The notes beneath the pieces were generated by a model. That model saw only the letters and a program-made list of their open reading frames with translations. It was not told the DNA's origin and did no database searches. Both the position numbers and the translations under genes were made by a program. This document shows, in pieces, positions 40,401-50,076 of a DNA stretch of 64,000 bases (its first letter is position 1; every line of letters begins with the position of its first letter). The DNA comes from Pratylenchus scribneri (lineage: Eukaryota; Nematoda; Chromadorea; Rhabditida; Pratylenchidae): contig JAQSEB010000054.1 in assembly GCA_030063045.1 (NCBI GenBank), forward strand, positions 372,001-436,000, in the 5' to 3' direction.

Positions 40401-42404
40401 TTCTCACCTAGAATTTCTCCACCCCAACTATATTTTGCCCCATACAATAGAGGTTTAATTAACAGTTTATCGCCGCCAAATATTTAAAAATGCCACAAAA
40501 TGATAAAAAGGGGTGTTTTTTGGGCAAGGATTCTGGTACATTGGCAAAAATGAAGGCAGCGGATGTGATGGGGCTGGCGAGCTGAACGGGGGAGGAAAAC
40601 TAGAAGAACATTCGGAGAAGTGTTGGCCCAAAAAGGTGGGGGGAAATCGCCAAGTGTTGGGGGAGGCGGAGTTAGGAAGGTGGGCTCTTCCTTCAACCAA
40701 TGGCTGAAGGAGAAAAGCGAGGGGCCCCGCGAGCCCAAATCCTTCCTACCATATCCTCAAATCGCTTTAGCGACAGAATGTATTTCGGAAAATTTATTTA
40801 TTTTTTAGTTTTTATTCCTTAAAATTAAAAAAAAAATATATTTGTTTTTCCGTTTCATTCCGGAAAAAACTAACAGGAAAGATTTGTGTTTCGGAAAGAG
40901 GTAACCGGAAAGAATTATGTTTCATACTGGAAAATTTATTATTTTTGTATTTAATTCCGGGTTAATTTTTTGGTTCATTACAAAATTTATTCATCTTTGT
41001 TTAATTCAAGTAAATTTTAATTTCTTTTTTTTAACTAACAAAAAGATTTGCATTCCTTTTTGTAAAATTATTTATTTTGGGTTTAATCTTTCATTTAGGA
41101 AAGTATTTTTGTGATTTATTCCAGATTTCTATTTCTATTGAATTTTTTAGTCTATTTAATAATACGGTGTCATTTTATATAGTATAGTCAACTAGCATAA
41201 TCAGTTTTGGTTCGGAAAACTTGAGATTATAAGATTTATTAATTTTCTCCAATTTAACTTTAAAATCAAAACTATTAAATTACCTCGAATCGAATCGTCC
41301 TGATTACTTCTAAAATTTAATTAAAAATTAAAAAGATAAATTTTCAAATAAGTAACTTACGTAAAACACTGACTTGGCTGAGCCGATCTCAAATCATAAA
41401 GCCAAATGGTGGAATCCTTCGAACCGCTGACCAACAAATTTTCATTGAATTCACTGAAGCAAACTTTTGTGGCCAATTGTTTGTGGGCTTTGTAGGAAAC
41501 TTCCACTGTGAAATTTTGAAACTATTAAATATTTAAATGAGTCACTAATATTTAAATAATTACTAATTTGTGAACTTTCCGGATCCCAAGTGTAAATTGC
41601 ACCATTCGACGAGGTCACGGCCAGCAAATTATCTAAAAATGCAAAATATAATTTTTGTTAGAGATAATTTTGGAAATCTCGTCTTCTAGGAAGCCAAGAC
41701 TCAAGAAATGGCTCATTTCGATTCGTCAGGGTCAATTTAGTCTATGAAATTTCAAAACAATATGATCTGGTTTGAAAAGATGAACCAATGTTCAAAACCA
41801 AAACCGGTTTTGCTTTACTAACTCTTGCCTATTCTTTATTTCTGGTCTGAAATTGATATTTCTTAGACTAAATCGTGACGAGTCGAATGAACCAATTCTC
41901 AAGTCCCTAGGTTTAATAGAAGCCGAAATTTCCAGTCTAGCTAATTCCTGAATTAGCCAATTTCCAATATTAGCTATAAGATGAGAAATCCAGGAAATCA
42001 GCTGACCTTTCAATGGGCTCCACGCTATACTGCCAGAAAAGTACATTGTTTTCCTTGGTTTGCTTCGGTCCGCTTGCAGCTCAAAACGGTCTTCACATAT
42101 TGAAAATACTTTGGTCACTGAATTGAAAATATATTGGGTGGATGGGTGGTTTTTAGATTTTTCAAGGTATTTATTGGGCCAAAAAATTTAATCAGGATTA
42201 TTTCAGATTTCTTAATAGACCAATATGAAGGAGGCCAGGTTATTTTAGACCAAAATTATTTTTGGCTCATTAAGAATGGTTTAAACTTTATTTTTAATAA
42301 AAACCTGTTCTCCCAACTACGGCAACTTTGGTCCTGTCTTTGTTCGTACATAAAGCATCCAACGGTTCATAGACTTCACTTTTGAAATTTGCAATATTCT
42401 TCAT
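19411..42404 (-). CDS. WDR24: WDR24 homologue, GATOR2 subunit, split by a 16-kb retrotransposon in an intron
   Basis: WDR24 is a GATOR2 subunit controlling TORC1 amino-acid signalling at lysosomes. The start is MKNIANFKSEVYEPLDALCT at 42404. WD-repeat exons follow: VTKVFSICEDRFELQ; DNLLAVTSSNGAIYTWDPES; VCFSEFNENLLVSGSKDSTI; a 26-nt micro-exon at 41309-41284; then, beyond the element, DIQFCMESKLQDTFVSASD (from 24395), SIRFWDIRKPDKPMKEFIAH, LIATAGRDKYIRIWDW, NTIYVWDIRRPYIPFASF and SFLSCGKDGKLI. The middle is poorly conserved and acidic. The C-terminal part has the family's helical stretch (LLERLKLWRISSLMVKACS) and zinc-binding RING-like cysteines: VFCPNCRNLSTRATLRCQKC, CTIC, CNECGHGGH, CPAIGCGHHC. 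It stops at 19411. The start lies 160 bp after RPP30. Phases agree across the micro-exon (AC|A ... G|AT), so the transcript could still be correct if the giant intron is removed. Confidence 0.9.
22652..22733 (+). repeat. tRNA-like repeat (degenerate)
   Basis: TAGTCCAGTGGTTATGAGCT resembles a D-arm / A box. About 40 bp later, ATGGTTCGAACACCGACCG resembles a T-arm / B box. The anticodon arm does not fold well and no CCA-compatible acceptor stem is seen, so it is a tRNA-derived repeat or pseudogene, not a tRNA gene. It lies in a WDR24 intron. Confidence 0.5.
23795..24110. repeat. Palindromic intron repeat family 4 (GGAAATCT...GAAATTTCAATTTCAAACC), copy
   Basis: Paired inverted arms contain GGAAATCTATACTTATAG and GATTTCATACAAAC at left, and TTGAAATTTCATAGGCTAAA near the right arm. 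The centre has the GAACCTGTGTTTTAAACCCA / CCGTTTTGGTTTACTAAC palindrome. The same arrangement is found at 41660-41985, 45550-45925, 47090-47402 and 63055-63445. It is non-coding and lies in a WDR24 intron. Confidence 0.75.
24416..24420. other. Target-site duplication, left copy (GAATG)
   Basis: GAATG directly precedes the left LTR tip TGTCGCCCGG and recurs immediately after the right LTR tip TAGCGACA at 40776-40780. A 5-bp duplication is usual for LTR elements with this type of integrase. Confidence 0.9.
24421..25224 (-). repeat. 3' LTR of the BEL/Pao element
   Basis: 804 bp, starting TGTCGCCCGGGGCC and ending TTTAGCGACA on the plus strand. By eye it is the same as the LTR at 39972-40775 throughout, with a constant offset of 15,551 bp and identical translations of every frame compared. 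Because the element reads on the minus strand, this copy is the downstream (3') LTR and would supply a polyadenylation signal to sense transcripts, including WDR24. The short open frames in it are not genes. Confidence 0.97.
25225..25243 (-). other. Polypurine-tract-like sequence next to the 3' LTR
   Basis: On the coding strand the bases directly before the 3' LTR read GGGCCGGGGAG. This is a short purine-rich run in the position where the plus-strand primer is expected. The match is weak because it is interrupted by CC. Confidence 0.4.
25927..26826 (-). CDS. Accessory proline-rich ORF of the BEL/Pao element, 299 aa
   Basis: It starts at a true ATG (26826, MEEEFVNVDVEMQEDGGENG) and stops at 25927. 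Residues 1-60 are acidic. Residues 35-110 contain several poly-proline runs. Residues about 115-245 form a compact, non-repetitive domain (for example WDRQFPLARDAVDLM, FFRHYGNRDQIG, RRHHIRLNHGRWPLLLENGG). A second Pro/Ala/Val-rich linker follows, and a short end (CRLISASVVNGRLVAVVEVA). It lies about 530 bp downstream of the envelope/tail frame, between it and the 3' LTR, where complex retroelements place accessory genes; it would need a spliced or internal transcript. I recognise no family. The long plus-strand frames across it are composition shadows. Confidence 0.7.
   Translation of the reverse strand: MEEEFVNVDVEMQEDGGENGGALQVDESADDEAPPPPANEVPAANGAPPPPPANDGVPAEEVPPPPPPRARARSIGRVQPRPPGIDDGAPPPPPPPPPPPPANPIWPLSVEDAWTTAARGRADPLVPSRVMIQLLCQTGGWDRQFPLARDAVDLMVTRGFTFFRHYGNRDQIGAPVLVDNAANNTPINPNRRETVTQFYARRHHIRLNHGRWPLLLENGGGYFPVEVIFVRAPGDLRGPPPPAAPPVVQPPVAPPAAAPVPVAAPAPAAVAPQCRLISASVVNGRLVAVVEVALNLPQP
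26827..27357. other. Non-coding spacer inside the retroelement
   Basis: This is the spacer of about 530 bp between the tail frame stop (27358) and the accessory ORF start (26826). It is G-rich on the plus strand, with no convincing frame on either strand. A splice acceptor or promoter for the accessory ORF would be expected here but none can be fixed by eye. Confidence 0.4.
27358..29805 (-). CDS. Envelope 3' part with transmembrane anchor and long proline-rich tail, 815 codons after an amber stop
   Basis: This frame continues gag-pol and the upstream envelope segment in the same register after a TAG at 29806-29808. It has no ATG at its start, so it is not an independent gene in an obvious way. 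The first 260 or so residues are Cys-rich, with the GCYRC / GEFVYQCEAD and MECRLGCPAGT pattern of the stem region of phlebovirus-type fusion glycoproteins. Next is a membrane anchor (FLFLSAAMLIGLTALILYI) and two more hydrophobic segments (FPQVLFFLSVFGLLALVLLF; WSLIALLLLLLPV). Then come five to six tandem proline-rich units of 16-22 residues (PYPNFTGGPPPSF-like) and an unfamiliar C-terminal region (about 240 residues) ending with a basic stretch (RLHLRRRRYADSS). The 3' tail beyond the anchor is unusual for an envelope. Confidence 0.7.
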   Translation of the reverse strand, partial: GPGIELGTKFSLHPGMTAHWPVANISLTPISVSPAPTPILGHKFLIGREGVGILQDIPRHLSCPDAAAAQLFENCTLSPSVCADCTPDHSTGEVHCSCQDLDVSALLAHPSHRLPLQMGHLLLHYRANQIRAETGYFPVQIHVRMDGLRLSLAQNLAGCSLSPQSLEGCYRCTTGGEFVYQCEADIGSVIGEVDCPDGTRFLVHCSQNHSTPLRVIVPFDRADIDMECRLGCPAGTTVFPLRGQLHFVPLSPLFAPRTRTSERREMTQEGKWQGIDWRHIVSSLLGFPQFLFLSAAMLIGLTALILYIHFNPFTLLLRRSQQMRPTHSLLKMAIFLGPLPVAFTSPTNRSLDWEDQPIGLSFFSVFPQVLFFLSVFGLLALVLLFLPVEGERHRRIRPWSLIALLLLLLPVTQPLPGPPPPNPARGPSESSGDEGLDEYLMAALMEPPSFTLPPFDLNRPRQVPLLSTFQQNPSPFPPYPNFTGGPPPSFRQDPPPTTPYPNIRGGPPPHSAPYPDFRGGPSISFQQSPSHFTPYHNIPEGPSTSFQQPPPPIPSYPTIQGDPSTSASFQQPTPPQGGGPPVQWILTNGTQTLGPMPVLPLAITDAANWRATAILPPAPPPCLFSYDQVGLRPMRPLPPAVINVFRPFFAGPRPWFLPLPVVWTGLLEIANRHGSAFLLSRDAFTPDLLITPGPSPNRYLLSVPSSLSILEVEPVNLDQADPSPGPSVYHQAPTPLDSPLRPQNSGIPAPAGGTAPLPHPSGPPSTRVTRRTRQPPDEEQNEMARQIARLHLRRRRYADSSDESTTSLPPQSGRQ
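29806..30735 (-). CDS. Envelope middle part, phlebovirus-type glycoprotein, 309 codons between two amber stops
   Basis: This segment lies between TAG codons at 30736-30738 and 29806-29808 and is in the same frame as gag-pol. It opens with Cys-containing sequence and a hydrophobic segment (FLLGLLLFATLLSACCLL), consistent with the membrane anchor of a first glycoprotein. A second hydrophobic stretch follows (ALIALSLLISFSFPCAEG) that resembles an internal signal peptide, and then a Cys-rich ectodomain. Near the end lies a Gly/Cys/aromatic loop (GCGFPGAACIFY) in the position and style of a class II fusion loop. Family-like sequence appears to continue straight across the second TAG. As written it cannot be translated into a full glycoprotein without reading through both stops. 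It is an old viral-type gene carried by a transposon, described as it stands. Confidence 0.7.
   Translation of the reverse strand, partial: CNLIRCTFCWERLANPECQPPLTAFLLGLLLFATLLSACCLLTLFRQLWGNLHLAWRLFRGCLRCANRGCQAASNVLTEEEIPLRGGPKMRSRRPHSFRSPISWSNPLRRLPNSAEGAALIALSLLISFSFPCAEGTAEVISSQSRTEDCWRTANGTTCAFRTSTTLTLLPANQVVALALHTPDGQVLGSLEITLEGLSTVCLPKTEGWIRPYEIIPQSIKRCPSAGSCEGQFCSKVRRNTPIPELAPFQSSPGNNFCQESKILWSSGCGFPGAACIFYRVFARPTSPFVYELVSCPLWEHRLETTIRL
30736..37908 (-). CDS. Gag-Pol polyprotein of the BEL/Pao element, 2390 aa
   Basis: The first ATG is at 37908 (MANPQANNEDPAPETV); the open frame extends to 37953 without another ATG. Counting from 37953: residues about 360-550, DUF1759 Gag region (LQQFSGDPAEWPQFWQIFDF); 605-680, three Cys-rich knuckles (CSLCLQEGHFPSQC, CWVCLVEGHTSSQC, CRTCGGRHHFILC); about 820, aspartic protease with YDPGAEVDF; 1090-1290, reverse transcriptase with ADIKQAFLQLELP and FMDDAQLL; 1330-1600, Pao peptidase / RNase H region (SDASGLAAAAAAY, ARMELIGILLGSR); about 1730-1960, integrase with zinc-finger region, GLDLLGP, SDNGTNF and GGVYERIV; 2000-2110, DUF5641. 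The last 130 or so residues are not pol. A hydrophobic segment (LPLFPLLCLMAICLPGGKA) that looks like a signal peptide is followed by a Cys-rich stretch, so envelope sequence begins before the TAG at 30736. No frameshift separates gag from pol. Confidence 0.95.
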   Translation of the reverse strand: MANPQANNEDPAPETVASLPYRVALDGVVHRLRDFMARAISLIREEAPPEGETEEEFFARRRDSALTLIGSIQTEVQTGRHQLDRWADMLGGLNARRAPVEGDAFIRYQPTGEPMVDFLQRAIHLAEDLRRNVATEEERAEELSGMGSRASSRVSRRDGEVNGNPIGNLQPLATSTPNGGNQNPSPQVNARSAIVNLDDTASLFASLQPNFSAPLRQNAAPEPNPQLIPQVQAAPNVINAAPQHNPQFHQGQRAPNNLRSASSPRFPFPSFGGNVAQSRNPPSRPQPISDGSYPKVRFGANSNPPFRTMPRRAAFSPLSSRSPSPDEPRRRQPGPSAARATVQLPKVRLQQFSGDPAEWPQFWQIFDFAVHSNDDLPNQLKLSYLLGQLVAGSPAHRAVSGFDCEGDNYKLVVETLQQRFGNGRKRADHLLDQLLELPPISGTTKGLRDFVDLVERNCRQLEKRGSLNEDAALLRALKSKLPAPILSELCKVERRSRKVWDLSVWRRELDELVSEKEEIERVTRRAPSGPPKPPGKEMADSRSKPKGQDPSKKESDWHRAFIAVAEPLPQQQAPPSQSVNPTPAGGRPPNRPCSLCLQEGHFPSQCPTFPTPVDKKRRLADQKRCWVCLVEGHTSSQCENGKPCRTCGGRHHFILCEALYRQAIQSPSSESSGSGNGPPLPFRVLARPNQAQNPPPRANPQKGGNSSRQNNSTSLQPVPHQALLTLDDHQPIPPLFDGQMVQPTPPFVSGANAVPIGSGAPVPSSPDSPAGELVVTAIQNSAALLMTRKVIARAPGGCEEVSALLIYDPGAEVDFISSQLVKRLQPTQLGNRELNIAVFGESAPTLRYNSPSYSIQIQREDGGWEEVVLQQTPRIASPVRSLPLPAETPPWVSARELLAFTAPVLEEPQILIGVSRFWQFIGPVRPLSPFLYLIQTAFGPVLGGQLPFPSPSPSPLPSLIGVVTLPDGPFPSAAELRTFWALESIGISECLEGEDERAMALFRASVRKLPSGRYEVGWPWREPNPPLPHNFHVALGRLRSVLKRLSLTPGLLNKYDAVFREQEKLGILEPAPCRFLDPPALPIPSSIAPKEEFSLEHYLPHHPVITHKLRIVLDPTAGRPSLNDCLLKGPNLLVDLAGMAVRFRTSPIPVIADIKQAFLQLELPPKDREVAKILWLADPEQPPLRANLRALRYTRVFFGAKPSPFLLLATLLHHLAHSQSPVAPQLAKNTFMDDAQLLSDTVEEARGKVAQACAVLSEAGMELRGFASVNDQAIEDVPPENRLVGERPKFLGLHWDLPSDSLIIPFPSSPLGAPTTRRTIASTLHSLYDVLGLCAPALMPAKAEFQQLWAVKGDWDTPVSTEAASRWEAILRTWRGAELRIPRLTALSASEDVQLHIFSDASGLAAAAAAYLRLQSPTSIKSFLIFAKSRVKEVKAPATLTIARMELIGILLGSRIHAFLSSNLEVAPSKTCLWADSQIALSWLTTKKELPPWVERRVAEIRQLTPQCVFRYIRGTENPADLATRGRTPVQLERDSLWWHGPTWLTLPEPEWPEEPIYEPPEEEDEKGEELEEMPKGEEINALFVAQPLDQPGHPLPFLNPIRFSSLPRLQVRLMAWMRLLRCRFNPAGPLQNSALARLRPEIAAFSSAGPFQSQDWRLSLRLLLKWEQRLRGLDSLPRVHQPFIRPGKDGIFRLVTRLAQEPDEEGIACPIVLPSNSPLIPLLILESHSLTHHFQQDFTTAQFLAQYWVPDAKRRVNSTLSACGHCQREKNRRFILPPFPPLPLDRIERRAPFQVTGLDLLGPTAVRLPGQRERTKVWVALFTCFSTRAVHLEPLLSLSGHAFLCTFREFVATRGCPSRILSDNGTNFVAVAKAVANRPNSRMTWEFITPASPWSGGVYERIVALVKSAFRRSLGLRVLDWVDFRPFLKEVEATLNCRPLTSVSDAVDALLPLRPVDFIRPYAELSIEPPLENPEANPRDPQEKLRELWAASRSSAEKFWERWRVEYLLMLRQRHQREHKAPRLVSRRAPSIGEVVIVEENSPRNLWPLARITGLDGPPGKARSAQLTMANGRRTSRPFSKLVPLELSPIHPLSMEPLPASPPPEEDFSPPEEDPPTEEPNEPELAPSAPNEEVEATPNPIPPPASMQDLLDQHPAELDWLEAIENAGIPETTSPPPPIQPQPLPSRPIKWALRHPLLKEDEGEVSPDDAGRSSPPAFLASNSLPLARPARKRRRRQTKTSIQVPQLVGSSSPPIEGPSSSNAPSSPQHHHMVTRRRAGKTTTIIGPILPLFPLLCLMAICLPGGKAHPVSLFPSLLACHNLGVEVHAPPGTSKIEICCPGSCAARLYTAPFVFELPHEVAVNAYRCSSTAWRVNDQPEHSTIDCPALD
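37909..39951 (-). other. Long 5' leader of the BEL/Pao element
   Basis: About 2 kb between the primer-binding site and the gag start has no convincing gene. It is purine-rich on the plus strand. It contains a direct repeat of about 115 bp in two diverged copies (about 39105-39215 and 39228-39335), each with AGCAAATGGT or AGCAGATGGT and AAATGTCCCAGAA blocks. The open frames on both strands here follow from biased composition and the repeat. The packaging signal and any splice donor for envelope mRNAs would be expected in this stretch. Confidence 0.6.
39952..39969 (-). promoter_or_regulatory. Primer-binding site of the BEL/Pao element
   Basis: On the coding strand, two bases after the 5' LTR, the sequence is TGGAGCCCCGTACGGGTC. 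It starts TGG, complementary to a tRNA 3' CCA, and fits an 18-nt primer-binding site. The matching plus-strand GACCCGTACGGGGCTCCA has the look of a tRNA 3' end. I cannot name the tRNA with confidence. Confidence 0.75.
39972..40775 (-). repeat. 5' LTR of the BEL/Pao element
   Basis: 804 bp with the same TGTCGCCC...GCGACA tips as the left copy and no difference noticed on reading the two side by side. It is followed by the GAATG duplication at 40776-40780. As the upstream LTR it should hold the promoter that drives minus-strand transcription through the element and towards the 3' half of WDR24. Confidence 0.97.
40776..40780. other. Target-site duplication, right copy (GAATG)
   Basis: GAATG immediately follows the right LTR tip GCGACA and matches 24416-24420. 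Removing the element and one copy restores an ordinary host intron of about 530 bp between the WDR24 micro-exon and the next exon. Confidence 0.9.
41284..41309 (-). other. 26-nt micro-exon of WDR24
   Basis: TTTTAG precedes and gtaatt follows a 26-nt exon encoding eight complete codons (SNQDDSIR) plus one base at each side. It fits phase 2 of the upstream exon (ending TTT AC) and phase 1 of the downstream exon (AT ATT CAA). The peptide fills exactly the gap expected between two WD repeats of WDR24. Confidence 0.8.
41660..41985. repeat. Palindromic intron repeat family 4, copy
   Basis: The left arm is GGAAATCTCGTCTTCTAGGA with TTAGTCTATGAAATTTCAAA. The centre is AAAACCGGTTTTGCTTTACT. The right arm is GAAATTGATATTTCTTAGAC with AAGTCCCTAGGTTTAATAGA. 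The arms are inverted copies. It lies in a WDR24 intron. Confidence 0.75.
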
Positions 42405-42563
42405 TCTGCAAATTCTTATAAATGAGAAAGATTAAAGGCAAATAAATATTAAAAAATATATAATTTTAAAGGTAATCCTTTAGATTATCGCCGGCATAAA
42501 AAATCAATAAAATTTAACAAAAGAAAAAATAAAAAAATTCAACAAGATGACAAAATTTAACAA

Positions 42564-43835
42564 TTATTTTTCCTTTAATTCATTTCTAAATTCATCAATT
42601 TCGGCTAAATCTTGAAGTAATGCATCCGTTTTTTGATTTGAATTCGATGGAATTGTTGGCTTCGGACCGCCCAAATCCACAATATGAATTGCTCCCCGCT
42701 TTGTTCGACGAGTTTGAGACCGAAGTAGAACATCATGTGGATTGTCTAAAAAGTCAATTAAATTATTTTTATTAGAGAAAATATTTTTTGAATACCTGAT
42801 ATAAATTTCTTCCCTTTTTTGGATGAAGCTCCGAACAAAATGCTAAAATTTTAAAATTAATTAGATCAAAAAATGCTTAAAAACCTTAAGTTTGCCACAT
42901 CATAAGGAGCACGGAGTGAAATCTAAATTTACTAATTTTGTTTACAATTTAAACTTTTAATTTAAAAACCATTTCGCTTGTTCCACTGCTAATCACCACG
43001 CCATTCCCCCGTGTAATTTCCATTAATTTATGTGAATGTGCAAAGAACTTAAATTATTGATTAAATTTGTTAAATCAATAAATTACTTGTCTCCTCGATT
43101 CGGACGATTCCAATGCATGTGAATAGCAAATTTCAAAGAAAATGCCAGACGAAATGCAACTTTGCACAATTTTCTGCTTATAAAGCCAGGGTATTCGGCC
43201 AACCTCTGCACTGATACTGTCCAGTGTTACCAAATCGACAAAATCACCTTTCCTTAAGGTTTTTATGAATTAATGAAGGTTTAAAATCAGAGTTTACCGC
43301 TGCAATGTTAACAGCAATTGTTCGTCCGGAACGCGCACTGCTACAATGTCAAACAATTTTACTTTTGGCTCATGTTGCAATTTGTGAACGCTTTCCATGT
43401 CCAATGTGACTGTCAAACGACTAAAATTTTGATCATTTTAACCATTTATTATCTAAAATTGCAAACCTAAACTGTCTGAACCGTTTTCCACTGGATTCAA
43501 ATGAAGATAAATCCAAATCCGCCTCATTGATTACAAATGGATCGGGAATTGCGGTAGACACAGTTTGCTTTGGCTCCTTCGCTTTTTGTTTCTTCATTTT
43601 CTTTCTCGGCGGTTCCGAATTATCTAAAAAAGTAAAATGAAAATGAATTGAGTTAAATTTTACCTCCAACCTTGGTTTCTTCATTTAAAACGTTGTTTGA
43701 AAGTGAGCTTCCAATATCAATGTTCAAAACGACCGCATCATAGCCCATCCGAATTGCTCTTCTCACAATGCTAAGTGTTTGATTGGGATTGCCCCGGTGC
43801 ACAATGTTCATTTCAGCAAATTCGAATTTTTGCAT
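42564..43835 (-). CDS. RPP30: RNase P/MRP subunit p30 homologue
   Basis: RPP30 is a TIM-barrel-like protein subunit of nuclear RNase P and RNase MRP (tRNA and rRNA processing). The start MQKFEFAEMNIVHRGNP at 43835 leads to RRAIRMGYDAVVLNID, then a basic, Lys-rich linker (PPRKKMKKQKAKEPK). The conserved core is RLTVTLDMESVHKLQ, VKLFDIVAVRVPDEQLL, FVDLVTLDSIS, GIFFEICYSHALESSESRRQ, VISNARNLMEITRGNGVVIS and QIRAPYDVANLSILFG. It ends RNELKEK before TAA at 42564. Exons are short and introns small. It is the first gene of the minus-strand series and starts 640 bp from the divergent TPR gene. WDR24 begins 160 bp downstream. Confidence 0.92.
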
Positions 43836-44478
43836 TTTTTACACTATTTTTTCTAAACTTTTTAATTGAGATTTGTACATATTTTAATTTTTTTTTTGTT
43901 AAGATAGGAAGTTTACAATTTTAGGGTGCTCTGCTAGCTAGCCACTATCCTAATTAACGTGTTCCGTTCCATGTTTAATTTCATCGAAAAAAATCCGTGC
44001 TCCGTTAACGCGGGCGCGGCGCGCGGGGGCGTGGGCGCGCGAGGCGCGGCATGGGGCATGCACCCCGCCCGCACGCCGCGCGCGCGAAAAAGACATTTTA
44101 TCCACGGTTTTAAGACATTTTATCCAAGCCGGTTTATGTTTTGTTGTTTTCGCTTTCGGGCTCGGGTTTCGTTTTCGGGTTGGGTTTGGCTATTTGCAGA
44201 GCATTTAAGATAAAAATAAACCAAAACCAATGATATTTCCGAATTTAGCTTGCTGGAAAACCATTAAATTTGTTCCAGTCCAGACAGAACATAAATTTAT
44301 AATGTCAAACTAGCAAAAACATGGTTTAGAAATGTTTTAAACCACTTTCCATTCCATGAGAAGGATGAAACGCGCAAATTCACAATTTTAATAGTGGTTG
44401 ATTGGGGATGAAATTCATAATTCCGGATTATGAATTATTTAATTTACTATTTTTATTTTACTTTTATGGAATTAAAAA
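43836..44478. promoter_or_regulatory. Divergent intergenic region with a very GC-rich palindromic island
   Basis: This separates the divergent RPP30 and TPR genes and is the likely promoter region for both gene series. At about 44000-44095 it contains an almost pure G/C island (GCGGGCGCGGCGCGCGGGGG, GCATGGGGCATGCACCCCGC) that folds on itself, in otherwise AT-rich DNA. A second block at about 44150-44190 has GGGCTCGGGTTTCGTTTTCG and GGGTTGGGTT. The short open frame through the island is not a credible gene. Whether the island is a promoter element or a GC-rich mobile insertion cannot be decided here. Confidence 0.55.
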
Positions 44479-45071
44479 ATGAATCAATCTTCTGAAGCTG
44501 AAAATTATCGCGCACAAGGAAATGAATGCTACAAAAAGCAACTTTATAATAAATCAGTTTATTTTTACACAAAAGCTATTGACTTAGCACCAGAAAATTC
44601 CGCATTATGGGCTAATCGAGCACAGGCTTACCTTAAATTACACAAGTAAATAAACAATTTTTTACAATTTAATATTCAATTAATAATTTTAGACTCGAAA
44701 AGGCGTATATGGATGCAGATGGAGCATTAAAAAGAGATCACAAAAATGTGAAGGCATTATTCAGGTTTTTATGCTATTGCGAATTATTTTATTGAAAATA
44801 TTTTAAAGGAGAGCAATGGCATTAAACCGGATGGGTTTAAAGAAAGTGGCGCACCGGGATGTTCAACTTTGCCTACAAATGGATCCAAACAATAAAGAAG
44901 TGAAGGAATTGTGCAAGGAATTGGAAAATAAAGTAAATTAATTACAAAAACATTTAATTTTCATTCTTATAGACGGATATCGATGTGGTTGAACTCACCC
45001 AATTTCAACGTCCGGAAGCACTTCAATCGCAAAAACCATTGAAGAAGAAAGAATTGAGGATATATAAATAG
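44479..45071 (+). CDS. Small TPR co-chaperone-like protein
   Basis: Four exons encode about 150 residues starting MNQSSEAENYRAQGNECYKK. Three tetratricopeptide repeats are visible: NKSVYFYTKAIDLAPENSAL, LWANRAQAYLKLHKLEKAYM and NVKALFRRAMALNRMGLKKV. Asn in GNE, Asn in NRA and the K/R pair in VKALFRR occupy carboxylate-clamp positions typical of TPR domains that bind the EEVD tails of Hsp70/Hsp90. The C-terminal 30 residues are basic and short (KPLKKKELRIYK). Splice sites are clear (CACAA|gtaaat, ttttag|ACTC, TTCAG|gttttt). There is no additional domain, so it is probably a stand-alone adaptor. YY1 starts 141 bp downstream on the same strand, which suggests co-transcription. Confidence 0.85.
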
Positions 45072-45212
45072 AATTGATCACAATTTATTACTAATTTTGA
45101 ATAAATTTTAATTCATTTTAATTGATTTTTTCTATTGATTTACCTTGTCAATTTACTATCTTTAAATCATTATTAACTTTCATTTATTTAAAAACAGACA
45201 AAAAACCAAAGA

Positions 45213-50076
<4,864 letters not shown>

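Larger units (their letters stand above)
24421..40775 (-). mobile_element. Complete envelope-bearing BEL/Pao LTR retrotransposon, 16,355 bp
   Basis: The element is bounded by two 804-bp LTRs with TG...CA tips and a GAATG duplication, and its genes read on the minus strand. From its 5' end (right side) the order is LTR, primer-binding site, a leader of about 2 kb, gag-pol, a glycoprotein region, a membrane/proline-rich tail, an accessory ORF, polypurine-like sequence and LTR. The DUF1759, aspartic protease, reverse transcriptase, Pao peptidase/RNase H, integrase and DUF5641 order identifies the BEL/Pao superfamily. Glycoprotein genes of phlebovirus origin are known in some nematode BEL elements (Cer7 type). 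Its base composition, GC-richer and purine-rich on the plus strand, contrasts sharply with the host introns. It lies in sense orientation inside WDR24. Confidence 0.97.

Noticed and set aside
43959..44213. 84-codon plus-strand frame across the GC-rich island
   Set aside because: Arg/Ala/Gly-rich translation of a GC palindrome with no splice context or similarity.
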